Source: Panopea generosa (Eukaryota; Mollusca; Bivalvia; Adapedonta; Hiatellidae). Taken from it: a DNA stretch of 64,000 nucleotides. The notes beneath the pieces were generated by a model, which ran no database searches, was not told the origin of the DNA, and worked only from the letters and a program-made list of their open reading frames with translations. The translations under genes were made by a program, and so were the position numbers. The stretch is taken from positions 45,032,578 to 45,096,577 of the forward strand of contig CM055895.1 of assembly GCA_029582155.1 (NCBI GenBank), in the 5' to 3' direction. This document shows, piece after piece, positions 30,601-41,523 of this stretch (position 1 is the first letter of the stretch; every line of letters begins with the position of its first letter).

Positions 30601-33600
30601 CGAAATGAGGTCAAATTAGATTTAACCTTTATCGATAGTAGGGAGTAAATAACATGTGTCATAATAATGTTTGTTTCACTGTCAGAGTGCCGTCATCGGA
30701 CATTGGCACAAGGCGTTAATGAAAGGGACAGCGTGTTCATTCTGTGCATAATTTTAGGCATGTGTAGCATAACTCTCTTTACGGACCGTATCAATTTAAT
30801 AGTAATTCTTTTTTAAGAAATTAGTATACTGAAAATAAACATTTTAGAAGACAACTAGTTACAAACAAACACTAACCTTTAATTATTATTATGTTGTGTT
30901 TTTTTTTCTCGTGTTATCTGTAGTGCCCCTTTATTTAATTCTCGACCTGAGGTAATTTGTGACGTAATCACTTGCATATCGGCATTAGATCAAAAGTGTA
31001 ACGTCGGCGTACTTCAAAGAAAGTAGGCAACCGTCCACCCTAGTAATTTTGGAAGCGTTACAATAAGAAAAGATTAGAAAGGGGATTTTAGCCTCTTTTT
31101 TATTTTTATTTTGTGCATGGTGGTATTTTAACTAATTAAAATTTTATGCATGGTGGTATATATCACAATTAAATTTTATGCTCTGTGGGTAAAAAAAATA
31201 AGTGCCGTCCGACCCCCCCATACATTTAATTCTGGAAAAGCCCTAAATAGATTTTGTTTCATTCCTTTTTTTTTTTAAATTCAATACTAGTTTATAAAGT
31301 CAATATTTCTGCAAGATATATTGATTTTACATTTTTATGTTAAAGGGATTATATTGGCAACATGAAGACACGCTTATAACTTAGAGATATACGCGTCTAA
31401 AGTGTCTAATTGCATAACCTCTTTATTACAAACATCGGGTTTCTGAAGCCATGTTTTTGTTTTTGTTTACATTCGCCATTTTCAATGAACTATCGGGTTT
31501 CCGATCACTCATCGGATAACATCATGAAGACTCGTTCCCGATCTCATTTTTCGAGGCTTTGTTCGGGAAGTTTATGGAGTTCAATGTAAACATTGCGCAA
31601 TACTTTATTGCGGGACGTATTAAAGTTTTGGCCAATATTCAATTACAGTTAATTTGATAATTTTCAAGAAACCTAGGTTATACGTCAATACATAAACATT
31701 ATTTTGTGCACACTGCATACAGGAAAAGTCTGGATTTACAGCGTGTTTGTGTTACTTGCCAATATAATCCCTTTAATGTAAACTTTGTTGAATATTAAAT
31801 TATCTTTGTGATGATAAAAGAATAATAATAATTCTATGACAATTGAATACAAAGACACCCAACTTCTAATCCCCGAAGTCATAATGGTAAGAACACGGTA
31901 GCGCACAAGATCCGATCCCAATTATCGCAATCAAAAACAAACATTGAATTTTTACTGTGTCATTGATCACAGTCAGCACACATGATTTTTCAAAAATACA
32001 AAAATAGACCGCAGTACATTTTCAGAAACTAGATTTTATCTAGATCTTTCTGAAAAATTCCGTGACCTCGCGTGATTACTGGCATGGGTATTTACGATTT
32101 TAAATGTGACCTAAGGTGTCATGCCTAATTTTACTGCTTTGACTGCAATGCTACATGAATATAAACAACTGGTCCTTGAAAAATAAATATATAAATATGG
32201 GGAGATTTTTGTTAATCTTGCGTAAGTCTGGACAGTTCAATGACCTTGCGTGGTCACTGATATGACCCTATTTACAATTGGATGCTATATTTAATTCTAA
32301 CCTTTGATGTCATTCATAATTTAACTGTGCAAAATGCAGTACTAAAAAAATAGAAACATCCAGTTCTTGAAAATAAATTGAAATGTGTTGCTTTTGCGAT
32401 TTAAATTGGGGACCAGGCATTTATTTCACGAAAAGGGCCCTGTTTACCGGAAAGATATTTTTTTAATGAAAGGGGAAATGACTGGCAATTTTAGACATAG
32501 GGAAAATCCCCGCCTAGCCACATCTCTGTGATAGTTGATTTATACAACATTGTGTCTCATTATCATTTGTCTCTCACCACTGATTCAAGTGAAAAAGTTA
32601 TCAGTTACTTGTAGAGATGGAGTGTGGTCGAGTACTGGTTAACCTTTCAGGATCCAAGGAAACAGTGGTTCTAAAGGTTAGCTGATCGTCACGGTCTGTT
32701 AGTCCTCAAAGGCAAAAAATGACGCTAAATATTCAATCAATCAGTTCAATCATTTTGGATAGAAAAGTTCATCTCTTAGTAATACTGTTTTTGTTGAAAC
32801 TTGGCAGAGACTTGTTTCTGATTCTTATATATATCTCAGTATTTATTTAATTTTTATTAACTGCTATTTTTATTAACAGTCTGTAACAAAGATGATACAA
32901 GAAGCATGTACATATGTAGAGAAAACCCCAAACCTAGATATAAAGCTCAAGTTGATAGACACTCTACGTACCGTTACAGCAGGAAAGGTATTTAAACTTT
33001 AATACATGTATATTAACACTTGTCTCCTTTACCTGGTGTTAAACATTGATTAATGCTTGAAGTTTCCTCAGGATATCTTGGTACAGTCAAACCTGTGGAA
33101 GCAGTCACCTCTATTGTGCAGCCACTTGTGTCAAGAAGTTGCCACGTTTGCTATTTCACATTTCTATGCTTTCAGAGCAAGTTAAATAAAGACCTGTCTT
33201 AAAAGGCCACCTTTTGCTCATTCCCTTGACTGGCTGTTTAAGACAGGTCTGTCTGTGTTCCATAAGGTGTTTAAGAGCTGTAAGGTAGAGGATAGTAGGG
33301 GAATGGGGAGCATACCTTTCCCCTCGATGGAACTTATTTATGGAACAAGTGGATCTGAATAACCAATCTTAAAGTTTTATAATTCGTGTAATTACATTCT
33401 CACATTAAACATTTGGTGAGATGAAACTTGGTGGTTCCACTATTAAAAGTTTATTTAAACATTTCTATTGTTATAGTTAAATTTTAAGAAACATGTCATA
33501 ATTTTCTTAGCTGTAATTTTAATATAGTAATGCAAATATAGAGACGATCTTATATTTATTACATATATTATGCGAGGCTATGCAGAGCATCGTATCATTT

Positions 33601-36600
33601 TTGCTAATTAGTGTATTGTATTCAATATTAACCTTATTTATAGCTGAAAATCTGAAAAAGCTGTTTCCATTACAATCTTTTAAATTACATAATTATTCAG
33701 AACCTGTAATATAGCTTTGTTATTCAACTGTTTAATGATGATTTTGTTTTTGTGGTTTAGATCTATGTTGAGATAGAGAGGGCTCGTTTAACAAGGACTC
33801 TTGCAAAAATAAAGGAAGATGGTGGAAAAGTGGCCGAGGCAGCAGAGGTTTTACAAGAATTACAGGTAAAAACTACAGCTGGTTATATCCCAATTGAATA
33901 TTTGCAGGGGCTCCTTCATGGTCGTCTCAAGATCACTGCCTCCCACCATCAAGGTTATAAGTTGAGTCTTACTCCCTCCAAAAACTTTATTTGTGAAAAC
34001 TCTGTACAAAACAAAAAAAATAAAATATCTGCAGAATGCCAATTAGATATATTATAATCTGTATTTTTGGTATTTTCATCTTGTTATCAAAAGTTTGAAT
34101 TTAAATGTAACATAGTTAATGACATTTTATATATATTTTATCTCTTTTTTTTTTCAATATTCAAAACAAATAACTACATCGTATGTTGATATATTTTTGT
34201 TCTTTTCTTATACGTTGTTTTACATGTAAAAGTATTCACACTGAATTTGTATGATAAAGCAATATTAGGGTAACATTCTCAATGGGAAGTTTTTCTATTG
34301 AGATCTGTTTCTCAGAAACTGCTTGACCTATGCAGGAATTTGACCACTTTTTAATGTGATTTTAATGTGAAATTTTTGCGTTTAGCGTTCAGCTTCTCAA
34401 AAGTGATTAACTTAAGAGTCCGCAAACTGGTCCATAGATGTGTTATAGGTAGTATTACTAAAAACCATGCAGCATTTATTTTGGTGACTTTGATCTCAAT
34501 CAATACATTTTTGGCGGGGAACATTGAAATAACCTCTACAGATTGATAACTTTCTCAGCAACTGTTTGGCCTAGAGTCAACAAATGTGGTCCATAGTTGT
34601 TTTATAGGTAGCACTACTCAAAACTATATTGTATAATGTAAACTACACTACATTTAGTTTTTGTGCTAAGCTTCATTTCTCAAAAAACTGTTTAGCTTAG
34701 TTTGCAGATGGTGCGTAGCTGTGTTACTTCTCACAACCTTTGTTTCTCAGACATTGTTTAGCCTGGGGTTACCAAATTTGGTTTATAGTTGTGTTATAGG
34801 GTAGTACTACTCAAAATGATGCAGATTTTTTTAGTGGACCTTGACCTACAAATAATATACTTTGCCTGCAGAATGTTATGTTGTTTGTTAGTAGCTTTGT
34901 TTTTTGCCCAGAGCCACTAAACTTGGTCTATATTTGTGTTATGAGTAGGACAACACCAAATCCTGCAGCATTTTAATTTTTTTTAACCTCTGCAAAATAT
35001 CATTTTTTATGTTTGCTTCCAGGAGTCAATAAATTTTGGTCAAAGTTGTGTAATTAATAGAACTTCTGGACTTCCTCCTAGCCTCACTTTGTGAAAAAGC
35101 TATATAGGCGAGACATTTAATTCCACGGAAATCTATCTTGTTACATTATAGGTACTAGTATGTTTTATTGAAGGAGATATGATTGTTACTAGTGGTAACA
35201 TTCATCTCTATATTCTTATATTGTAAAGGTGGAGACATTTGGGTCGATGGAAAAGAAAGAGAAAGTAGAATTTATCTTGGAACAGATGAGGCTTTGTCTT
35301 GCGAAAAAGGATTTCATCAGAACACAGATTATCAGCAAGAAAATTAACACAAAATTCTTCGATGATCCAGGAGCCACGGTTTGTAAAACTTTATAAAATA
35401 TCTTGATTTAATTTTTTTGAAGATGGTTACTTTGAAAGATTATTAATTTATGAACTGTTTTAAAATTCACCCCAACCTGGTAATACTTCTGTAGATTAGA
35501 CTTCTTGCCTAACTACTGATCTTATGATGCTGAAATGAAATAAATATTAAGATACAAATTAGCGTCCTCTGTGACCAAGTGGTCCTATAAGGGGCTATTT
35601 CAAGATCTCTTACCCATAGCTGCATGATTAAACATGATTAAAAATGCATTTGTTTACATACGTGCACTTCAAACTTTATATCATGTTTCCAGTTTAATTT
35701 GTTTTAGTCTGTTTACATGAAAGCCTTCCTGGGTAAAGCCAGTACTAACCATATGGCAATAAAGTGTCTTACTTAAGGTTACTACATGTAGCCTTGGTGG
35801 AGGATTGAACCTTCGATCCCCTGTTCTTGGTTCCGATGCTCTAACACTGGACCATGGCTGCACTGAAGCTTCCTTGTAAGCTTAGACTTGCGTCTCATTT
35901 GTGTCATGACTTTATACATCTGTTAGATTGGACTTTAAACACCAGGAAGGCATGTGTTACATTTTTTGGCTTGTCTTTTTAAAGAATAAGGGTCGGCGAC
36001 TTCGCTTGTCATGACATCTTACTAGAGACCACAAATAACTAACAGTCAAGGTCATTGGGATCAAATTTTTTATTTTTCTGACAGCACATACTAGGCATTA
36101 CAATTAATGATCTCTCAAGTGAAGTAAATTATCATTAAACTTATCTTCTTGCATCAACTCCATCTGTCTTGCTGACTTAGCTTATGTGAAATCTTTGTAT
36201 TAAATATTTATCTGGCTTTTTTCATTTGTTCCTTGCAGGAGCTGAAATTGAAATATTACCAGTTAATGATTGAGTTGGATGAACATGAAGGCTCGTACTT
36301 GGCCATCTGTAAACACTACAAGGCTGTGTATGATACTACAGAGATAAAGGAGAACCCAGAAAAGGCAAAGGAGGTAAGATTACATAATATCTCATCTTTA
36401 GCAGCACCAAGACACAGACGGGTCCTCCAAGGCCGAATTGCTGAAGGCATCATCTCAAGACCACTAACCTCTCACCGCTCAGGTTATAGATTCGAGTCCC
36501 ATACATTCTAAAAGCTTTTTGTGAGACTGTTTGCCAGTAGTTTACAAAAGGATGATGGTTCTACTCGTATTCATTTTGAGGTTTACCTCCACCAATCTGT

Positions 36601-39600
36601 CATTCACTTATATATATATATACATGTATATATACAGTTTTATTCATAATATGTAATTTACTTAACCCTTGTTTTCATCAAAACATTTACTAGATAGTCT
36701 TAAAATATCGGAAAATACAAAAGTGTTGTGCTTTGGATATCAGAGGTAATGTTGTCTACTCTTTGCAAGATAAAATGTGTGTAGACATTTTGGTTCTTGT
36801 ATGTCATGGACCTATTTTCATTAAGTTTTCATTAGAGTCACCTTATATCACTGAAATCATTTAGGGAATACATATGTACTTTTAAATACCCTGCCCTGCT
36901 TGCTAAACATTCCTGACTTGATCCCCGGCATATGTATTAATACTAAAAAAAGTGGTATTGGTATTTAATATGGTGGTTCTGTAAAAGAGGATGTGTCTGG
37001 GTGCTATATCATTCTTTGTTCCTGTGAGATGTAGATTAAAAGACATGCATGAAGCTTCAAATGGCCTCAAATATTAATGAGCCTGATATAAATCAAGATT
37101 CGATATATCTGGTTATATTATTTGATATTTAAATAGAAAAAAAATGGAAATAATGTTTCTGTTAAAACAACAGTTATTCTGACAGTAGTTAAATGATAGA
37201 GAGAAAAAATAGGTTATGGATTGTTGGTTAGTATGGCATTGTACTGTTTTCAGATGTTATGGTATATTTTCTTGTATTAATTTTCGCATCTGATTTATTT
37301 CAGGCATTAAGATTTGTGGTGCTATATCTGATTTTGTCGCCATTCGATAATGAGCAGTCAGACATGATACACAGAGTGGATGAAGACAAGCTTCTTGGAG
37401 AGATGACCAAATATAGGTAAAGTAACTCAATATTTTATTAAAACATCGTTGCTGCTTTAAGATGGAGACAATAATTTATCTATTTACAGAATATCTTTCC
37501 TGATAAATATGACATAAATGGATATTCCAATTAACCTTTCTCTGGGATAATTATAACCAACACCAAGCATTAACAATCTGCAAAAAATCAATATAGTCTG
37601 AGATTAAGTCTATAATATTTTAATCAGTCTAAAAAAGTTTTCTTAACGTAAGTCTGACTATTTGTATGACTTTATATCGAAATGGAACAATCTTGGCAAG
37701 ATATTGAGAGAAATTCACATAGTTTCTTGGCTGAAACTAAATAAAATTTTAAATTTTAAAAATTAAAAAATGAAACGTGATGTAAATTTATGGCCATCCG
37801 TTATTTAGAGACCAGAAGAACTAAATTCGGACTGTAAGTTTGGAATGTCTCTAGTCCAAAGGGCTTGAAAGGTTTTTGTTACAGACTGGCATGATCACAT
37901 GCAGGGAAAAAATGACAAATGAATTGTGCCTACCAGTGAGAAACTGTAATGTTGGTAATTAAAATTGCCAGAAATTACGGAATACTTTTTTGTAAGAAAA
38001 TACCGACATTGTATGTTCATATGGTTTATATCACAGAGCTTACATCTAAATTACTTTATTTAGATAGGAAAATGGTATTCTTTTTTACATACTTGGTATA
38101 TGTATGTGGTATAACATGCTATTCCAATGCCAATTTAACATCAGAATTTTATTCCGTATTTCAAATAATCTCCCATATAGCTGTTTGAGCGGTAAAAGAT
38201 CTTATTAGTAAATCTTGTGGATACTTTTGTTTGTTGTTGTCTTGTTTTCCAAGTCATTTTCATTCTTAGGTCACTATGGATTTTTTTTAAAAGTTCAATC
38301 CCCAAACTATTGATCCATTTAATCACCCAGTAATGGGTTTGTAAGAGTCTGGATGGACATCCATCTCTAAACAAACTGTACAAATATATTTACAATTCAT
38401 GTTATCGATATTTTAATCTCAAAGTGATACACAGCTGTCTCAACAAATAATATCACAAGCTTGAGGTCAGTATAATTTGGTTTAGGGTGCATGACCTCAT
38501 TTTCACAAAACAACTTAAGAAGGCACTCGGCCAAGATTATAAAAGTGATTCATTAGAAAACTTATTAATAATATTTGTATTTAAATTGTTCTAAAGACAA
38601 AGCTTCTGCAAATTAATGTAATATTTTTCTGCGATGTTGAAACTAATAAAAAATAATAATGTTAATTGAAGAGAGTGAAAACTCAATTTGAGATGTTCTT
38701 GTATATGGGGCCTGTACTTCGTCATATCGTAACTGATATTCATTAAACTTATACATAAACTCTTATTTAATTTGTTTTGCAGAGATCTGTTGAAGAGTTT
38801 TATCACAAATGAAGTTATCCAATGGAAGCCATTTTGTCAGATGTATGAGTCGGAGCTTAAGTTTGGTTCCCCTGGTAATCCTGCCACCCATGTTTTTAAC
38901 ACAAAGCAAGAAGGCGGTACCAAGAGATGGACAGACCTGAAAAACAGAGTGGTTGAACATGTTAGTATAGATGAAGATTTACAGGCAATTTACAGGCTTC
39001 CTCTTTGCAATAAAGTGCTGCTATTACCCTGTACAAAAGGTGTAATTTTAATTAAACTGAATCTCCCAACTTACAAGGGAATTAAGTGGGGAAAGATTAA
39101 TCTTAGATTTTGATGATGAGTGTTGCTTGTAAGATATGGTTTGATATCTAATGAATGTGACTTAAAAAGAGACTGCAGATGAAAGTTGGCACAAAGGCAA
39201 TGGATACAATATCATATATCACCTTAAATGGGAGTCTCGCAGTCCGGGACACTCAGAATTTGAGATGGACTTCCAGATTTTTAAAGTTGATGGTCTAATC
39301 GAATATAATTTTGATTTAAAAGTTATCTTTAACTGATAAGATACTTTGTTGATGTGTGATCTAAGGCATCATCTCAAGATCACTTACCTGTCACTGCTGA
39401 GGTGGTAAGTACAAGTCCTGCTCTGTCCAAAAACTTTTAAGAGAATGTTTGCCAGTTACTAAGGGAAGAATGTTGGTTATACTCGGAGTCATTCTTAGGT
39501 CTTCTCTAGAAAGAAAACTGGATATACCATATACATATAACTTGAAATGTTTTAAAAATTGCGTTAAACTCCATTAGAAAAATCGCAAACAAAACAGTAA

Positions 39601-41523
39601 GTTGTATTTGAAATGATTGAACCATGATTTTGAGTTAACATTTTAAGTGTAGTGATAGACCATACTACTTAGATTGTAAAATTATGTTTAAAACATAATG
39701 TTTATGTAGAAAACATTTACTGAGACATTTTGACATTGTTAATAAACTCTACTGTACCCTAGGCATCTTTGAATCGTGATTTCTATCAATTACAAGTTTG
39801 GAGTATAGTATATTTTAAAAAAAAAAAAGAAGAAGTTAGTACATGTATTAAACTTTGATTAGAGGCAATATTTAAATTCTGTATCAACGATTACATTTTT
39901 CTGTTGTAAATAATTGCTCTCATACATTTTTTTTTGCCTGAAAAGCAATTTTAGTTAGTTTTGATTTTGAAATGTGTGTATTAAGTTGTATGTCTATCGT
40001 TTTTAGTGAAATTTGAAGGTCTATACATGGATTATAGTACTAAAATTAGCTGTTTCCATAATAAACTATTGCTTTTTAGCTCGCCAGGATAAATGTCCAG
40101 GAGGTCTATTGCCTCCTGCCCCTGGCGGCATCGGTGGCGTCGTCTGTAGACACCAAGGTTAAACTTCTGCATTTAGTTGCGTTTAAGTTTTGGTGTTTGC
40201 CTCTAATCTCAATCTTTGCATGGGTGGTGAGTTTTATCCCATAGGTGAGCTTTGTTGTCTTCTGACAATTCTTGTTAAAACTACATGCATTCAATTATTC
40301 ATTCAATGTACCAACCAATGTCTACTTGCAGAACATACAAGTAATGGCAAAATATTACACACGGATCCGTATGAAGAGAATGGGAGAACTTTTGGATCTT
40401 ACAGAAGCAGTAAGTTTGTTTCTTTGCTATTCAAACCAGTATTTACAGCTCACTTTTACACTTACTGTATTTTGTCTTGTGATTATAAGTAATCTATGTG
40501 GTTAAACTTTTAAGTTACAAGCTGGCTTTTGATTGATGGGTTTATTTATAGAATATAGAAGTTAATTGAGATTTTGAACATTGTTGGTTGAAAAAAAAGA
40601 AACAAACAAACAAACAAAAGATTGAAATATGAAGAGTGTAAATTACGTCAAATACAAATGTGTTGTGGAACATCAGAAAGATAAAAAAAGGCAAAACATC
40701 CATGTTGAGACTAGAAAGTATTTAAAAATTAATCTGTAGAAAATGTCCCTCTTAACAAGTGCATTTTATCCAAGAAATTATCTAGGATGGTTGTACCACA
40801 TATATGACAGTCTGCTCAAGGTGACAATAACACACTACAGTCAACCTACTTAAAATACAATTAGCTGTCAAGTAGAAATCCGGTTGAAAGCATATTTCTT
40901 GAACTTGGCAACATTAATTTTAACTTCAAATGAATTCACAATGTTGTATATTAATTATCACAGAGATTATGGCCAGATGGGGCTATGAACACGTAACCCC
41001 TGTATCGGTAGTCAGGCATGCTACCAACTGAGCTCACCCAGTCTGGCTCTGTTTTAATGAATTTATAAGAATTATAACCTGGCATGCATGAAGTTTATGG
41101 TTTTGTTTTACTGGAGGTGTTTATATAAAACAATAAATTGCTGACAATATTGTAAAATTGTATGTCATCCAGACCAACTTATTTCAGATTATATTCCCAA
41201 ATGTGCAACTTGATGTAAATGTATGATATCATTAAGTTGGCATTAACAAACTGAAGTCATATGCCAAGTTCTTCATCATTAAACATAATATTTAATTGAC
41301 ATTATAATTTCAGGAAATTGAAGAATTTCTATCCAACCTGGTAGTGAACAAAACAGTTCAGGCAAAGATAGATCGTCTAGAAGGAATTGTGAACTTTACC
41401 CAACAAAAAGACCCCAATGATATTCTCAATGACTGGTCACATAATATAAACAGCTTAATGCAGCTTATAAACAAGACAAACCATCTCATAACCAAGGAAG
41501 AAATGGTCCATAAGTTGGCTTGA
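24569..41523 (+). CDS. PSMD12: PSMD12 / Rpn5, 26S proteasome non-ATPase regulatory subunit 12 (complete, 11 coding exons)
   Basis: Eleven exons join in frame to 454 residues, against 456 in human PSMD12. The protein is a lid subunit of the 19S regulatory particle and helps position the Rpn11 deubiquitinase; it acts in cytosol and nucleus. Highly conserved blocks: [15 protein letters not shown] near residue 12, [10 protein letters not shown] at exon 2, [11 protein letters not shown] at residue 133, VEKKEK-type [18 protein letters not shown] at 172, SKKINTKFF at 206, LKLKYY at 219, [12 protein letters not shown] at 234, SPFDNEQSD at 274, [12 protein letters not shown] at 348, AKYYTRI near 364, and LSNLVVNKT then [13 protein letters not shown] at the C-terminus. 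Exons 7-11 carry the helical repeats and the PCI domain. All donors are GT and all acceptors AG. Introns hold many transposable elements. No frameshift or premature stop was found. Confidence 0.98.
25187..25556. repeat. two tandem copies of a 185-bp repeat
   Basis: Copies start gatgcaccgattttatataa at 25187 and 25372 and are about 95% alike by eye. Each ends with catttcggtaaatt, a motif also seen at the ends of the fold-back element at 22970 (ttcggtaaa), so the two may be related. Confidence 0.85.
26041..26200 (+). mobile_element. SINE 3' core fragment
   Basis: Shares gctgattcaagtg, a ctcaagtactggttatcc block, ggttaactgat and ggatggcat with the SINE copies at 32510-32760 and 59075-59420. The tRNA-like head is missing, so it is 5'-truncated or decayed. 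In PSMD12 intron 1, just before exon 2. Confidence 0.65.
26225..26284 (+). CDS. PSMD12: PSMD12 coding exon 2
   Basis: Residues 34-53, [20 protein letters not shown]. Acceptor ttttttcag, donor ACT|GTAAGT, phase 0 on both sides. Confidence 0.97.
26693..27372. mobile_element. 680-bp TIR element with TA termini (non-autonomous DNA transposon)
   Basis: Left end TACCGTATATCCGCTTATTA and right end TAATAAGGGAATATACGGTA are inverted repeats of about 25 bp that share a TA at each edge. It includes a G-run and a fragment of the 21655-22040 repeat family. No transposase frame. Sits in PSMD12 intron 2. Confidence 0.8.
27625..27890. repeat. 66-bp tandem repeat, four units
   Basis: Units begin at actacagatgttttgtgagt at 27631, 27697, 27763 and 27829, exactly 66 bp apart. 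It lies 47 bp before PSMD12 exon 3. Confidence 0.95.
27937..28065 (+). CDS. PSMD12: PSMD12 coding exon 3
   Basis: Residues 54-96, starting [12 protein letters not shown] and ending KKRGQIKQ. Acceptor tttgcag, donor CAG|GTGTGG, phase 0. Confidence 0.97.
28939..29157 (+). mobile_element. 193-bp poly(A)-tailed retroposed insertion with 13-14-bp TSD
   Basis: AGCTGATAAAGTT occurs at 28939-28951 and again at 29145-29157. The 193 bp between ends in aataaa followed by an A-rich tail interrupted by one G. This is the signature of L1-type target-primed insertion. The body has no recognisable coding sequence and may be a severely 5'-truncated LINE or a retroposed 3' UTR. Confidence 0.82.
29354..31246. 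mobile_element. 1.9-kb non-autonomous TIR DNA transposon
   Basis: The left end TTAGGGCTTTTCCAGAATTA and right end TAATTCTGGAAAAGCCCTAA are perfect inverted repeats, extended by atgtat, a G/C-run and tcggatggca / tgccgtccga. Inside each end are direct subrepeats around ttaaaattttatgc. The target duplication is probably TA (or TTA/TAA symmetry). The internal 106-codon minus-strand frame at 30342-30662 has no recognised transposase motif. Confidence 0.88.
31340..31776. mobile_element. 437-bp MITE with TTAA ends
   Basis: Left end TTAAAGGGATTATATTGGCA and right end TGCCAATATAATCCCTTTAA are inverted repeats, and the similarity continues to acacgct / agcgtgt. TTAA at both edges would fit a piggyBac-type target, with AGGGAT ends. 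It is a different family from the satellite-borne MITE. No coding frame. Confidence 0.82.
32510..32765 (+). mobile_element. SINE copy (3' core and tail)
   Basis: Shares with 59215-59420 the order: cacatctctgtgatag-type start, acattgtgtctcattatcat, ttgattcaagt, gaaaaagttatcagttactt, gtactggttaac and gacgctaaatattcaatcaa. The tRNA-like head is largely missing. Confidence 0.75.
32880..32987 (+). CDS. PSMD12: PSMD12 coding exon 4
   Basis: Residues 97-132, [14 protein letters not shown] to TLRTVTAGK. Acceptor attaacag, donor AAG|GTATTT, phase 0. Confidence 0.97.
33070..33195 (+). repeat. dispersed repeat shared with 54205-54305
   Basis: Both contain acagtcaaacctgtg / acagtcagacctgtg, gtcacctctatt, cagccacttgt, gccac, ctatttc and cctatgctt / tctatgctt in order. 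Function and family unknown. Confidence 0.7.
33761..33865 (+). CDS. PSMD12: PSMD12 coding exon 5
   Basis: Residues 133-167, [20 protein letters not shown] through EVLQELQ. Acceptor gtggtttag, donor CAG|GTAAAA, phase 0. The frame stays open for 64 codons into the intron, but the junction matches human PSMD12 exactly. Confidence 0.97.
34290..35075. repeat. degenerate direct repeats in PSMD12 intron 5
   Basis: Irregularly spaced, diverged copies of a block containing ctcagaaactgtttggcct, caccaaacttggtc, atagttgtgttatagg and agtactactcaaaa (near 34313, 34554, 34677, 34747, 34908). An old tandem or nested repeat; no coding potential. Confidence 0.7.
35229..35378 (+). CDS. PSMD12: PSMD12 coding exon 6
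   Basis: Residues 168-217, [20 protein letters not shown] to [11 protein letters not shown]. Acceptor atattgtaaag, donor ACG|GTTTGT (weak but GT). The DDPGAT segment is the only variable part relative to human. Confidence 0.96.
35790..35870 (-). mobile_element. tRNA-like SINE head (minus), PSMD12 intron 6
   Basis: On the minus strand: ccatggtccagtgttagagc (A-box-like) and gatcgaaggttcaatcctcc (B-box-like) about 30 bp apart. No matching acceptor stem. Confidence 0.5.
36239..36373 (+). CDS. PSMD12: PSMD12 coding exon 7
   Basis: Residues 218-262, [20 protein letters not shown] through NPEKAKE. Acceptor ccttgcag, donor GAG|GTAAGA, phase 0. Confidence 0.97.
36430..36600 (+). mobile_element. dispersed SINE-like repeat, copy 1
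   Basis: Shares with 39360-39510 the order aaggcatcatctcaagacca, cctctcaccgctcaggt, gtcccat/gtcctgc, tgtttgccagt and ggttctactcg / ggttatactcg with tcatt. The first part has a B-box-like ttcgagtccc, consistent with a tRNA-derived SINE. Begins 60 bp after exon 7. Confidence 0.65.
37304..37416 (+). CDS. PSMD12: PSMD12 coding exon 8
   Basis: Residues 263-299 and two bases of R300, [20 protein letters not shown] to GEMTKYR. Acceptor tttatttcag, donor TATAG|GTAAAG, phase 2 exit. Confidence 0.97.
37570..37870. repeat. dispersed repeat shared with 7690-7990
   Basis: Diverged second copy (actttatatcgaaatggaac, aatcttggcaagat) in PSMD12 intron 8. Confidence 0.55.
37871..38782. other. PSMD12 intron 8 remainder, nothing recognised
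   Basis: AT-rich, no exon, RNA gene or repeat identified before the exon 9 acceptor. Confidence 0.5.
38783..38960 (+). CDS. PSMD12: PSMD12 coding exon 9
   Basis: Completes R300 and encodes residues 301-359, [14 protein letters not shown] to [13 protein letters not shown]. Acceptor ttttgcag, donor CAT|GTTAGT, phase 0 exit. This is within the PCI domain. The central [20 protein letters not shown] portion diverges from human, as expected for this loop. Confidence 0.97.
39360..39510 (+). mobile_element. dispersed SINE-like repeat, copy 2
   Basis: Second copy of the 36430-36600 family, in PSMD12 intron 9. Its B-box region is more decayed (gtacaagtcc). Confidence 0.6.
39511..40075. other. PSMD12 intron 9 segment, nothing recognised
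   Basis: AT-rich with homopolymer runs. No exon or repeat boundary seen. Confidence 0.5.
40078..40275 (+). repeat. dispersed repeat, inverted relative to 8820-9010
   Basis: Starts tagctcgccaggataaatgt, with ggtgg cgtcgtctgtagaca and the aatctcaatctttgcatggg block. It ends about 55 bp before the PSMD12 exon 10 acceptor, so it may carry part of the intron's branch-point region. Confidence 0.75.
40332..40409 (+). CDS. PSMD12: PSMD12 coding exon 10
   Basis: Residues 360-385, [20 protein letters not shown] then LDLTEA. Acceptor acttgcag, donor GCA|GTAAGT, phase 0. Core of the PCI winged-helix. Confidence 0.97.
40970..41045 (-). mobile_element. tRNA-like SINE head (minus), PSMD12 intron 10
   Basis: Minus strand shows gtgagctcagttggtagcat and, 40 bp on, a B-box-like gttcatagcccc. 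Same family as 18490-18582 (ctaccaactgagct core on the plus strand). Confidence 0.6.
41314..41523 (+). CDS. PSMD12: PSMD12 coding exon 11 with stop
   Basis: Residues 386-454, starting [20 protein letters not shown] and ending [14 protein letters not shown], then TGA at 41521-41523. Acceptor ataatttcag. The C-terminal helix that bundles in the proteasome lid is intact. Confidence 0.98.
   Translation, partial: EIEEFLSNLVVNKTVQAKIDRLEGIVNFTQQKDPNDILNDWSHNINSLMQLINKTNHLITKEEMVHKLA

Larger units (their letters stand above)
28066..32879. other. PSMD12 intron 3 (4.8 kb), rich in mobile elements
   Basis: Contains a poly(A)-tailed insertion, a 1.9-kb TIR element, a 437-bp TTAA-flanked MITE and a SINE, listed separately. 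No additional exon found in the remainder. Confidence 0.6.

Noticed and set aside
30342..30662. Transposase ORF of the 1.9-kb TIR element
   Set aside because: 106 codons without a DDE/DDD motif or any recognisable domain.
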